Assembly (NCBI RefSeq): GCF_000741285.1 | Contig: NZ_JGZE01000033.1 | Coordinates: forward strand, 1 to 36,404 | Source: Bifidobacterium mongoliense DSM 21395 | Lineage (GTDB): Bacteria; Actinomycetota; Actinomycetes; Actinomycetales; Bifidobacteriaceae | Reading direction: 5' to 3' | DNA length: 36,404 bases | Part shown: positions 1 through 8,351 of the stretch, piece by piece | Numbering within the stretch: position 1 is the stretch's first letter | Layout: each line of letters opens with the position of its first letter | Notes under the pieces: model-generated | The model's database searches: none | What the model saw: the letters and a program-made list of their open reading frames with translations, nothing else | What the model was told of the DNA's origin: nothing | Program-made: the position numbers and the translations under genes

Positions 1-430
1 GTGCCCGGCATACGTCTGCGCGGCCGTGCATTCGTGGAACAGCGTGCTGCCGCATATCGACGCGCTGGACAACATCAGTCGCCTGGCCGACGCACGTCGA
101 GGCGGCCGTGCCCGCTGCCGCGGGCAGCGGCCCGTGGTGCACTCGGACCGCGGCTGCCACTACCGGTGGCCGGGCTGGATCGCGATCTGCGAGCGGCACG
201 GCCTGACGCGCTCGATGAGCGCCAAGGGATGCAGCCCCGACAACGCGGCCGCCGAGGGCGTGTTCGGACGGCTCAAGAACGAGGCGTTCCACGGACGCGA
301 CTGGACGGGCGTGCCCTACAAAAGGTTCAAACGCCACATCGGCGACTGGATCTCGTACCACAACAGGAAACGCGAGAAACAGTCCCTGGGATGGAAAAGC
401 CCGGTACAATACAGAAAAGCCTGGGACTGA
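1..430 (+). pseudogene. IS3-family transposase OrfB, 3' part
   Basis: The reading frame is open from position 2 to the stop at 428-430 and encodes the C-terminal part of an rve/DDE integrase of IS3-type OrfB proteins. The motif VVHSDRGCHY carries the second catalytic Asp, and SMSAKGCSPDNAAAEGVFGRLK carries the final Glu region (…AEGVFGRLK). The end, SYHNRKREKQSLGWKSP, matches the usual IS3 tail. The gene runs off the left edge, so the first catalytic Asp and OrfA cannot be seen. The residues before VVHSDRG (first about 40) match the family poorly, so the copy may already be degraded or recombined. No terminal inverted repeat could be identified. It lies just outside the surface-protein gene and may mark the edge of a mobile or rearranged region. 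Family assignment is firm; functional state is unknown. Confidence 0.75.
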
Positions 431-500
431 TCCCCTAAATAAAATCTCAAAAAATACCGCACCCCCTTTAATTAATTGTTCCAAAATCACTAAAATCAAT

Positions 501-507
501 GAGAAGG
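501..507 (+). promoter_or_regulatory. Ribosome binding site of GLUG surface protein
   Basis: GAGAAGG ends 10 bases before the ATG at 518 and supports that start, which opens directly into a signal peptide. Confidence 0.6.
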
Positions 508-517
508 GTTTCCTCTC

Positions 518-2091
518 ATGCGAAAGAAATTAGCGGCTGCCACTACCGCGTTGGTGGCAGCTTTCGCGCTGTGCTCGGCAGCGGTGCCGGCGCAAGCCGC
601 GTCTTTATCAGGTTCAGGAACGCAAGCTGATCCGTATTTGATTGCGAATGCGGAGGATCTGGCTCAGTTCCGTGACATTGTGAACGAAGGCGGCGATATC
701 TATTCGACTAATGCGAAGCTGACCGCGGACATCGATCTGCAAGGAAGCACTTGGGTGCCGATCGGCTTGGACAACGCGTCGCCATTCTACGGATCGTTCG
801 ATGGCCAGGGCCACGTCATCCGCAATATGCACGTTGATATGAGCAATGAAGAGTCGCCAGCCGGTTTGTTCTCGGAGGTCTTCGGCTCCATTCACAACCT
901 TGGCGTGCTCAATGCCACGGTGACCGGCACGGATATGGTCGGCGCGATCGCTGGCTCAATCGAGAACAGTGATGATGGCACCGGACTCTTCAATTGCTGG
1001 AGCGATGGCGGCACGGTCACTGGCCGCTCCATGGTCGGCGGTTTGGTTGGCAATATGCGCTCAAGCGGCCAAGCGACTATTACCGGCTCCTACAACGGCA
1101 ATCATGTCATTGGCTATGAAAACGGCATCGGCGGCGTTGTGGGCTGGGTCTATAACGCGTCAGTCATCGACAGCCATAATGCAGGAAATGTGGAAGCCGC
1201 AGCAAGCGAGTATGTGCTGCCGCATGAGATCGGCGGCGTCATTGGCGGAACAGCCGATGATCTGCACAACGTGTACAACATCGGTTCTGTCACCGCACAG
1301 GACAATCAGTATGGCGCAATCTCAGGAACGAGTGACGGAGCGTTCAACTCGTCGAATCTGTATTATCTGAACGGTACCGCTCCTTCCGCATTCGCAGAAG
1401 GACAGGACGGTGACGCGCATGCCAAATCAATAGCTGATTTTGAGAATCTTGCCGTTGTGCTCCATGCGCTGTATAGCGCTGCGCCAGAGATCTGGCTCAA
1501 TACGCGCGGACAGGTGGGCGAGCTACTGAGCAGCTGCCTTGGTTGCAGCCGATTCTGCGTGGACAGATTCCAACATATGATGTGCATGTGCAGATCAGTG
1601 GTGATGGAAATGGCAGTGTGCGATCTGCGAATGGTTGGATGGCCGCGAATGTGGATGTCCAGAACGGTGACACGCTGTATGTGCGCGGCGGCACCCAGGG
1701 CGCGTTCACAGCAACTTGCAACAATTGCTCCGCGACTCAAGCTGCATATCAGAACACCGCATTGGCTGGCACTGATGGCGATTATTCGTTTGGACCTGTG
1801 AATGCGGATGCGACGACGCTCTCAATCGAGTTCACAAAGGCCCCTAGCGAGGAGCCAACGGAACCGAACAAGCCAGAGCCGGAGCAGCCACAGCCTAGCG
1901 AGCCTGCGCAGCCGAACAAGCCGGTTGAGCCTGCCGCTCCATCGCCGCAGCCTCAACCGCAGCCGGCTCCAACGAGCAACAATCTGGCCGCGACCGGTTC
2001 ATCGGTGGCGCCATTGGCTTGGATTCTGGCGTGCTGTGCTGCCTTCGGCGCTATCCTTCTGCTTGGCTCACGAAGCAAGCGCAACTCATAA
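518..2091 (+). pseudogene. Cell-wall-anchored GLUG-repeat surface protein, frameshifted
   Basis: The gene starts with a signal peptide (MRKKLAAATTALVAAFALCS, cleavage likely after AQA at residue 27). GLUG-type repeats follow, such as GLFSEVFGSIHNLGV, VGGLVGNM and IGGVVGWVYNASVI, a module seen in secreted adhesin-like proteins. The first frame runs to a stop at 1801, but homology-like sequence is lost after about 1515. The rest is in another frame: EQLPWLQPILRGQIPTYDV, a beta-rich module, a Pro/Glu/Gln stalk, an LPXTG-like motif (LAATG), a hydrophobic helix and the basic tail RSKRNS, ending at 2091. The shift lies near 1510-1530 and equals loss of one base; one extra G in the GGG at about 1516-1518 would restore a single product of about 524 residues. 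It is either a recent pseudogene or a sequence error. A surface adhesin or binding role is inference; it has no enzymatic motif. Confidence 0.8.
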
Positions 2092-2115
2092 GCCTTAAAA
2101 GCGAGCAATACACAA

Positions 2116-2165
2116 TAAGCGAGTGGGTGGTATGCGATTTGATTCGCATACCACCCACTCGCTTA
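2116..2165. terminator. Bidirectional terminator
   Basis: A perfect 22-bp stem (2116-2137 with 2144-2165) with a six-base loop sits between the convergent surface-protein gene and nagB. It would end transcription from both sides. Confidence 0.85.
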
Positions 2166-2225
2166 ATTATTCAGAAAGAAATCGGAAGAAGTAGGAAAGG
2201 TGAATGAAAAAACGTAGCCTCCTTA

Positions 2226-3038
2226 TCAGATGCCTTGCCATGCTGGCTTATGCGCCCATGCGTAGCGGTAATAATCAGCGTGCTTGAGCTTGGAAGCCGC
2301 CGCCTCATCAACAATCACTGTTGCATGTGGATGCAGCTGCAGTGCCGAGGCTGGACAGAACGCGCTGACGCCGCCTTCCACTGTGTGCGCAATCGCATCC
2401 GCCTTGCCTTCGCCAAACGCGAGCAGCACCAGATGGCGAGCCTTGAGGATTGTGCCAATGCCCTGTGTGATGCAATGCGTTGGCACTGCGTTCACATCGT
2501 CACCGAAGAAGCGTGCGTTGTCGATTCGCGTTTGCTCAGCGAGTGTCTTAACTCGAGTACCCGAAGCGAGCGATGAGCCCGGCTCGTTGAAGCCAACATG
2601 GCCATCAGTGCCAATGCCGAGGATCTGCACATCGATGCCGCCAGCTTCCTCAATCGCACGGTCATAGGCAGGACCTGCTTCTTGAATAATGCGTCCATCG
2701 CTCAATGGCGCGCCATTGATCACATCACCTGGCACATGCACAAGCGCTGGATCCAGTCCGAGCGGCTCAACAACAGTGCGCTCAATCGTCGAATGATATG
2801 ACTGCGGATGAGTGATTGGCAGTCCCAAATACTCATCGAGTGCGAAGTCGCGCACATGGGAGACGTCAATGTCCTCGTCATGGACAATCTTCGCGAGCGC
2901 CTTGTATGCGGCGAGAGGGCTGGAACCGGTAGCCAAGCCAAGCACAGCCTGCGGGTTCTTGGTAATCAGATCGGCAACGCAGCGTCCGTAAAGTTCGCCT
3001 GCTTCTTGCTCGTCTTTTACGATGATGACTTCAGTCAT
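2226..3038 (-). CDS. nagB: Glucosamine-6-phosphate deaminase
   Basis: NagB converts glucosamine-6-phosphate to fructose-6-phosphate and ammonia in the cytoplasm, the last step of amino-sugar and sialic acid breakdown. The 270-residue length is normal. FALDEYLGLP carries the general-base Asp (D68, equivalent to E. coli D72). GIGTDGHVGFNEP carries D145, H147 and E152, equivalent to the E. coli D141-H143-E148 relay. LATGSSP near residue 36 binds the sugar phosphate. AAGGAG precedes the ATG by a good distance. It is the last gene of the minus-strand transporter-nanA-nagB operon, 51 bases after nanA, and is followed by the shared terminator. No NanR-like site lies directly before it, so it is probably transcribed from the promoter before the binding-protein gene. 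Confidence 0.95.
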   Translation of the reverse strand: MTEVIIVKDEQEAGELYGRCVADLITKNPQAVLGLATGSSPLAAYKALAKIVHDEDIDVSHVRDFALDEYLGLPITHPQSYHSTIERTVVEPLGLDPALVHVPGDVINGAPLSDGRIIQEAGPAYDRAIEEAGGIDVQILGIGTDGHVGFNEPGSSLASGTRVKTLAEQTRIDNARFFGDDVNAVPTHCITQGIGTILKARHLVLLAFGEGKADAIAHTVEGGVSAFCPASALQLHPHATVIVDEAAASKLKHADYYRYAWAHKPAWQGI

Positions 3039-3089
3039 GAATGATGCTCCTTACATCGCGAAATAATCGCGAGATCACAGTGGATGTGC

Positions 3090-4058
3090 TCAGTCCTTGA
3101 CAACGGTGGATTCGCTGACCTCAAGCGACGTGCGCTCGAGCGGAAGTCCGCAATCCTTCAGGACGGCGGCAATGCGCTCCACGTTCTCTCCCTTGAGCGG
3201 CGCAATAGGCTCAGGCATCTGGTTGGTATCGAATACGCCAAGCAGTGCGAGCGCGGTCTTGAACGCGCCGACGCCAGCGCCGAAGCCCTGCACGCCTTGC
3301 ACAACGCTCGTGATGCGCATCAGCGCAGCCATCTTGTCCTGCTCGTCGCGCACGGAACGCCAATCGCCTTCCTGGTATGCGTTCCACATATGCACATATG
3401 CGGTAGCCTCCACGTTCGCGAGTCCTGGAACGGAACCGTCTGCGCCTGCCATATATGCGCCGTCCACAACGACTTCCTGTCCGGTGAGCAGTGTCAGTGG
3501 GTGGCCAGCCTCATTGTTGTCATCAACGAGGAAGCGGAATGAGACATCGTCATTCGAAGAGTCCTTGACACCGGTCAGCACGCCATCGAGACCCAAACGG
3601 ATCAGCATGTCACGCTGCAGCTTCGTGTGCACGCAAATAGGAATGTCATATGCGAACAGCGGCAGATCAGGAACCGCTTCGTGGATGAGACGGAAGTGGC
3701 GCTCGACTTCAGCCTCGCCGCCAAGCGCGTAGAACGGAGCGGTGGCCACAATCGCCGAAGCTCCGAGTTCGCGAGCCACATACGCGTGCTCGATCACGCG
3801 GTTGGTCTCGGTGTCAATGCAGCCGACGAGCACAGGCACGCGGTCATCAACGATTTCCATTGCCGCGTTAATGATCTCACGGCGGCGGTCATCAGTGCTG
3901 AATGCGACTTCACCGGAGGAACCGAGTGTGAAGATGCCGTTGACGCCGGCGTCGATCATGCGGTTGATGGAGCTTTCAAAACTTGGGAGGTCAAGCTCGT
4001 GCGTTGCGGTGAGAGGGGTGACAGCTGGCGGGATGACGCCACGGAATTGCTGTGTCAT
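3090..4058 (-). CDS. nanA: N-acetylneuraminate lyase (DapA/NanA family)
   Basis: The 322-residue class I aldolase of the DapA/NanA superfamily cleaves N-acetylneuraminate to N-acetylmannosamine and pyruvate through a Schiff base. The carboxylate-binding motif is GSSGE (46-50), the catalytic Tyr is Y137 in YDIP, and the Schiff-base Lys is K165 in GVKDSS; these numbers equal E. coli NanA Y137 and K165. The family also includes dihydrodipicolinate synthases, but the setting (transporter, sialidase, nanE, nanK, nagA and nagB) makes the lyase role the best reading. It is slightly longer than typical lyases (about 295-305), with a C-terminal extension. AAAGGA lies before the ATG. It follows the transporter ATPase gene after a 150-base gap holding a GC-rich hairpin. 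Confidence 0.88.
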   Translation of the reverse strand: MTQQFRGVIPPAVTPLTATHELDLPSFESSINRMIDAGVNGIFTLGSSGEVAFSTDDRRREIINAAMEIVDDRVPVLVGCIDTETNRVIEHAYVARELGASAIVATAPFYALGGEAEVERHFRLIHEAVPDLPLFAYDIPICVHTKLQRDMLIRLGLDGVLTGVKDSSNDDVSFRFLVDDNNEAGHPLTLLTGQEVVVDGAYMAGADGSVPGLANVEATAYVHMWNAYQEGDWRSVRDEQDKMAALMRITSVVQGVQGFGAGVGAFKTALALLGVFDTNQMPEPIAPLKGENVERIAAVLKDCGLPLERTSLEVSESTVVKD

Positions 4059-4134
4059 GATGAGTCCTTTGTTTGTTGCCGTGCCAGTTCATTGTTGAAA
4101 CGTGGGACGGCGAAAATATTTGAGAGTGTTGTTG

Positions 4135-4178
4135 AAGATGTGCGGCGCGCGTCTAGGAGTGCGCGCGCCGCACATCTT
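4135..4178 (-). terminator. GC-rich hairpin between transporter and nanA
   Basis: A 16-bp stem (4135-4150 with 4163-4178) lies after the ATPase stop and before nanA. No clear T run follows on the minus strand, so it may be a partial terminator, an attenuator or an mRNA 3' stabilizer separating transporter and catabolic gene levels. Confidence 0.6.
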
Positions 4179-4208
4179 GGTTGTGTGTTCAGTTATGTGT
4201 TGCGGGTG

Positions 4209-5066
4209 CTATGCGCACTCTTCCGCTGTTGGATGCAGCAGCGACGGTGCTGCATCCAACAGCGTCTTCGTGTAGTCGTTTGTTGGGTGGCGCATCACTT
4301 GGTCGGTGGTGCCGCGCTCAACAATCGTGCCGTGATTCATCACGATGACGTCGTCTGAGATGTAGCGGATTGTCTGAATGTCGTGGCTGATGAACACCAT
4401 GGACAGGCCGAGCTGACGCTTGAGGTCGCTGAGCAGATTCAGGATCTGCGCGCGGACGGAGACGTCAAGTGCGCTGGTAGGCTCATCTGCGATGATCGCG
4501 TCTGGATTCAGCGAGAGCGCACGTGCGATTGCAACGCGCTGGCGCTGGCCACCGGAGAGCTGTCCTGGCAGCGCTCCGAGCACTGAGAACGGCAGACCGA
4601 CCATGCGGATCAGCTCATGCGCACGCTTGTCGCGTTCCGCTTTGCTGCCCAGATGATGCACGGCGAGCGGATCAATGAGCTGGTCAATGACGCTCATTCG
4701 CGCGTTCAGAGCGGTTGCTGGATCCTGGAACACGGCCGAGACGACTCGACCGATTTCCATGCGCTCCTTTGCGGTGCGGTGCGTGACATCCTGGCCCTTG
4801 AACAGAACCTTTCCGGAAGTCAGTGACTGCAGTCCGCACATCACGTTCGCTGTTGTCGACTTGCCGCAGCCAGACTCACCGACGATGCCGATGGTCTTTC
4901 CTGGCATGAGCTTGAGGTTGACATCATTGACAGCGGTGATCCTGTTCTTGTGGAACAGACCTGAACCTGCGCGCGTTGTGAAGATGACCTTGGCGTCTTT
5001 CAGTTCGATGATTGGAACGTCTGGCTTTTCTTCAGGCTTTGTCAAATCAATGTGCTGGTTCATCAT
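4209..5066 (-). CDS. Opp-type ABC transporter ATP-binding protein (sialoside uptake)
   Basis: This is a 285-residue OppF/DppF-type ATPase. Walker A is GESGCGKST (63-71), the signature is LSGGQ (170-174), Walker B is IIADEP (191-196), and the H-loop lies in FISHD. The C-terminal region has the HPTNDYTKTLLDAAP segment typical of oligopeptide-type importers. Its ATG overlaps the end of the upstream permease-ATPase fusion gene by four bases, which implies translational coupling. It supplies the second nucleotide-binding subunit; the first is fused to a permease next door. The substrate (sialic acid or sialylated oligosaccharide) is inferred from the operon and from comparable B. breve transport genes, not from the protein itself. 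Confidence 0.9.
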   Translation of the reverse strand: MMNQHIDLTKPEEKPDVPIIELKDAKVIFTTRAGSGLFHKNRITAVNDVNLKLMPGKTIGIVGESGCGKSTTANVMCGLQSLTSGKVLFKGQDVTHRTAKERMEIGRVVSAVFQDPATALNARMSVIDQLIDPLAVHHLGSKAERDKRAHELIRMVGLPFSVLGALPGQLSGGQRQRVAIARALSLNPDAIIADEPTSALDVSVRAQILNLLSDLKRQLGLSMVFISHDIQTIRYISDDVIVMNHGTIVERGTTDQVMRHPTNDYTKTLLDAAPSLLHPTAEECA

Positions 5067-7198
5067 GCACCTTCCTTTCCGCCCTCTGGGCTTGTGGAAG
5101 CTTCGGATGCTGCTGCGGCAGCCGCTGCGGCCTTCTCGGAGTTCTCCTGCGAGGACTTCTCGACTTCGGTTGGCTCCTGGAGCATATGCTCATCAGCCTT
5201 GGTGTATTTGGCCTGCTCAGGAAGCGGCGCGTCAGGCTGGGCCGCGTAGAAGTGCCATGTGCCTGGCACGCGGACCATGACTGGACGCGTATCGAGTCCA
5301 ACGTCAGGATGCGAGGAGCGTGGCGCGAAGCGGTCGCCTTTCGGGAATTCGATTGGGCTTGGGACGGTGCCCGGCACCTGATGCAGACGTGGAGCACCAG
5401 CCTCGATCGAGGTGACAGCGCCAAGCAGACCGCGGGTGTACTCGTGACGAGGGTCGGTCAGGATCTCCTTCGTGGAGCCCTGCTCAACAACCTGGCCTGC
5501 GTACATGACGGGGATCGAATGCGCGACCTTTGCGACGAGCGCGAGATCGTGGGAGACGAAGACCATTGCGAAGCCGAGCTTCTTGCGCAGCGAGTTGAGC
5601 AGATCGATGACCTGCTTCTGCACGGTCACATCAAGTGCGGTCGTAGGCTCATCAGCGATAATCAGCTTTGGATCGCGGGTCAATGCCATTGCAATCAGCA
5701 CGCGCTGGCGCTGGCCACCGGAGAGCTCGTGTGGGTAGGACTCAAGCGTGCGCTTAGGGTCCAGACCAACCAGCTCAAGCAGTTCTTCCGCGCTACGGGT
5801 GCCACCGCGGCTGGTCAGCTGCTTCATCTGCGCCTTGATCAGCATCGATGGGTTGAGCGAGCTCAGTGCGTCCTGGTAGATCATTGCGATCTCATGACCG
5901 CGGATCTTGTTGTATTCGCGCTGGTCGAGGCCAACGAGGTTCTTGCCATCGAGCAGGATCTCGCCGGAGATCTTGGCCTTTGGATCAAGCAGACCCATGA
6001 TGGCGAGCGAGGTGATCGACTTACCGCAGCCAGACTCACCAACAAGGCCCATCGTCTCTCCTGGACGAACCGAGAAGTTCAGATGATCAACGACGTTGAC
6101 GTTGCCATAGCGTGGGAACTGGATGCACAGATCCTTGACCTCAAGCACTGGAGCTTCGGTGCTCACTGGCTCAAGGCGGTCGGTGCGCTTGAGTTCTGCC
6201 TCACGCAGCTTCGTCAGCGAATCGACGAGCGCGTCATGCTGCTCTGCGTATGCAGCGACTGGATCGGTGAGCAGGCGGTCTTCCTTGCGGTCAGCTGCCA
6301 CATCCGCTGCGGTCTTCTCGACTGGAGCGCTTGGAGCTGCGACCATCGCATCGGTGATGCCCTCAGACAGGATGTTCAAGCACAGCACCGTGATCATGAT
6401 TGCGAGGCCTGGATACAGTGCCTGCCACCAGTAACCGAAGATGACGCCTTCCTTCGCGGACGAAAGAATGTTGCCCCATGTTGGTGTTGGCTCAGGAATG
6501 CCTGCGTTGATGAAACTCAGCGACGCCTCGAAGACGATTGCGTCTGCAACCGAGAGCGTAGTGAACACCATGACTGGCGCTGCGATGTTGCGCATGACGT
6601 GCTTGACGAGGATCCACGGAGCGCGAGCGCCGGAGACGATGACTGCACGTACATAATCCTTGCCGTATTCACTGATGATGTTTGCGCGGACAATTCGTGC
6701 GATCTGCGGAACATAGAGAATACCGATCGAGATGATGATGCCGATCATCGACTGGCCGAGCACTGCGACGAACACTGCTGCAAGCGCGATGCCTGGGATC
6801 GACATGATGATATCGATCAGTCGCATGATGATCTCAGAGATCCAGGTGCGGCTCACAGCGGCGATTGCGCCGATGATCGAACCGACGATCAATGCGAATG
6901 CGATGGATGACAGGCCGATGACGAGCGAGTAGCGAGCGCCGTATACGGCTCGTGTCAACACATCACGGCCGAGGTTGTCGGTACCGAAGATGTGCGCGCC
7001 GGTTGGGGCTTGGTAGCTTTCGGTGATCGCCATTGGGCTGTACGGCGTGATCACTGGCGCGAGAATCGCGGCGATGACGAGCAGCAGAATGACGATGGCT
7101 GAAATCTTCGATCCCAGCGTCATCTTGCTGAACCTGTTGAACTTGACCTTTGGCTTGGTTGCCGCCGCTCCGGCGACTTTATTCTGTCCGAACAGCAT
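5063..7198 (-). CDS. ABC transporter permease-ATPase fusion (OppC-OppD type)
   Basis: One 711-residue protein joins two usually separate subunits. Residues about 1-285 are an OppC-type permease with several hydrophobic helices, the sequence HIFGTDNLGRDVLTR, and a cytoplasmic EAA-like loop (DYVRAVIVSGARAPWI). After a charged linker (about 290-345), an OppD-type ATPase follows with Walker A GESGCGKS near 388, LSGGQRQR near 487, Walker B LIIADEP and H-loop VSHD. The last 60 or so residues are Ala/Glu/Ser-rich low complexity. There is no internal stop or frame change, so the fusion is real. Such fusions occur in actinobacterial Opp systems. It starts one base after the stop of the OppB-type gene (TGAGATG). 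Confidence 0.9.
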   Translation of the reverse strand: MLFGQNKVAGAAATKPKVKFNRFSKMTLGSKISAIVILLLVIAAILAPVITPYSPMAITESYQAPTGAHIFGTDNLGRDVLTRAVYGARYSLVIGLSSIAFALIVGSIIGAIAAVSRTWISEIIMRLIDIIMSIPGIALAAVFVAVLGQSMIGIIISIGILYVPQIARIVRANIISEYGKDYVRAVIVSGARAPWILVKHVMRNIAAPVMVFTTLSVADAIVFEASLSFINAGIPEPTPTWGNILSSAKEGVIFGYWWQALYPGLAIMITVLCLNILSEGITDAMVAAPSAPVEKTAADVAADRKEDRLLTDPVAAYAEQHDALVDSLTKLREAELKRTDRLEPVSTEAPVLEVKDLCIQFPRYGNVNVVDHLNFSVRPGETMGLVGESGCGKSITSLAIMGLLDPKAKISGEILLDGKNLVGLDQREYNKIRGHEIAMIYQDALSSLNPSMLIKAQMKQLTSRGGTRSAEELLELVGLDPKRTLESYPHELSGGQRQRVLIAMALTRDPKLIIADEPTTALDVTVQKQVIDLLNSLRKKLGFAMVFVSHDLALVAKVAHSIPVMYAGQVVEQGSTKEILTDPRHEYTRGLLGAVTSIEAGAPRLHQVPGTVPSPIEFPKGDRFAPRSSHPDVGLDTRPVMVRVPGTWHFYAAQPDAPLPEQAKYTKADEHMLQEPTEVEKSSQENSEKAAAAAAAASEASTSPEGGKEGA

Positions 7199-7199
7199 C

Positions 7200-8156
7200 T
7201 CACACCGTCCTGATTCTTGGGTTGATCAGCACGTAGAGCAGATCGACCACAATGTTGATGATGATGAACGAGAGCGCGACGATGAGTACGACACCCTGGA
7301 CGAGCGTTGGCTCGTTGCCGTTGATGCCGTCGAACATCGCAGTACCCATGCCTGGCAGGGCGAAGATGACCTCGATGACGATTGCGCCGCCGAGCAGGTA
7401 GCCGATCTTCATGCCGAGCGTGGTGATTGGCGTGATCAGTGCGTTGCGGAAGACGTTGCGTGCGATGACGACGCCCTTTGGAATACCCGCGCCGATTGCG
7501 GTGCGCACATAATCCTTGTCAAGCTCCTCGACCATCGATGTACGAATGATACGGGTCAGCTGGCCTGCGACTGGCAAGCCCAGCGCGAAGGTAGGCATTG
7601 CCATACGTGCGAGGTATGCGCCTGGATCCTCCGAGAACGGAGTGAGCGGTCCCGCGCCTGGCAGCCAGGAGAGCTTGATCTGCAGCAGCCAGATGAGCAG
7701 AACGCCGAGCCAGAACGATGGGGTTGCGATTGCGATGATCGAAAGGACACGGATCGTCTGGTCAACCCAGGTGTCGCGGTAAAGTGCTGCGAGCACGCCG
7801 AAGATGACTGCGAGGATGACTGCGATCAGCAAACCAATGAAGGTAAGCTGCAGAGTGATTGGGAATGCCTGTCCAATGCGTGCGGAGACGGAGTCCTTGT
7901 TGACGCCGTATACGCCCATATTGCCGTGGCACAGACCGACCAGATAGGACCAGAACTGCGACCACCATGGCTTGTCGTAGCCCATTTCATGGCGGAATGC
8001 TTCCAGCTGAGCGCCGGTTGCGTTCTCGCCAAGAGCTGCGACTGCAGGATCGTACTTGGAGAACGACATCAGGAAGAACACCAGAAAGATGACTCCGAAT
8101 GCCATGAACGGCAGGGCGATCAGTCGACGCCCGAGAAGTCTAAGAAAATTACTCAT
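7200..8156 (-). CDS. ABC transporter permease (OppB type)
   Basis: The 318-residue inner-membrane permease of the OppB/DppB family has about six hydrophobic helices. The N-terminal helix (LIALPFMAFGVIFLVFFLM) is followed by the exported segment YDPAVAALGENATGAQ and KPWWSQFWSYLVGLCHGNMG, as in OppB proteins. The EAA loop is DYVRTAIGAGIPKGVVIARN, and the C-terminal FALPGMGTAMFDGI segment is characteristic. It pairs with the OppC half of the adjacent fusion to form the channel. It lies about 200 bases after the binding-protein gene, separated by a hairpin, and is tightly packed with the next gene. Confidence 0.92.
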   Translation of the reverse strand: MSNFLRLLGRRLIALPFMAFGVIFLVFFLMSFSKYDPAVAALGENATGAQLEAFRHEMGYDKPWWSQFWSYLVGLCHGNMGVYGVNKDSVSARIGQAFPITLQLTFIGLLIAVILAVIFGVLAALYRDTWVDQTIRVLSIIAIATPSFWLGVLLIWLLQIKLSWLPGAGPLTPFSEDPGAYLARMAMPTFALGLPVAGQLTRIIRTSMVEELDKDYVRTAIGAGIPKGVVIARNVFRNALITPITTLGMKIGYLLGGAIVIEVIFALPGMGTAMFDGINGNEPTLVQGVVLIVALSFIIINIVVDLLYVLINPRIRTV

Positions 8157-8242
8157 GGTATGTCCAATGTTGAAGTGTTCGTATATTGCCCGGTGCTTAC
8201 CGCGTTATTGCGATGTGAGGCACCGGCTGTTTTTGGGGATGA

Positions 8243-8303
8243 AAAGACCGGCCCGTCCGCATGAGGAAGGAAAAGGGAAAACTAGGCGAATAGGCCGGTC
8301 TTT
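8243..8303 (-). terminator. Long-loop hairpin between binding protein and permease genes
   Basis: An 11-bp stem (8243-8253 with 8293-8303) encloses 39 bases and is followed on the minus strand by a short T run. In importer operons such a site often lets the binding-protein mRNA accumulate above the permease mRNA; that role is inferred here. Confidence 0.5.
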
Positions 8304-8351
8304 ATTGTTGGTTAATTGGTTCGAAGAAGTTGTTGAGCCGCTCCTTGTGGG

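Noticed and set aside
1505..1540. Programmed frameshift in the GLUG gene
   Set aside because: No slippery heptamer or downstream structure is evident, and three other one-base losses in the window point to error or decay.
5012..6910. A 632-codon open frame on the plus strand opposite the transporter fusion
   Set aside because: It is rich in Asp, Cys, Arg and Trp with no recognisable domain and mirrors the well-supported permease-ATPase gene.
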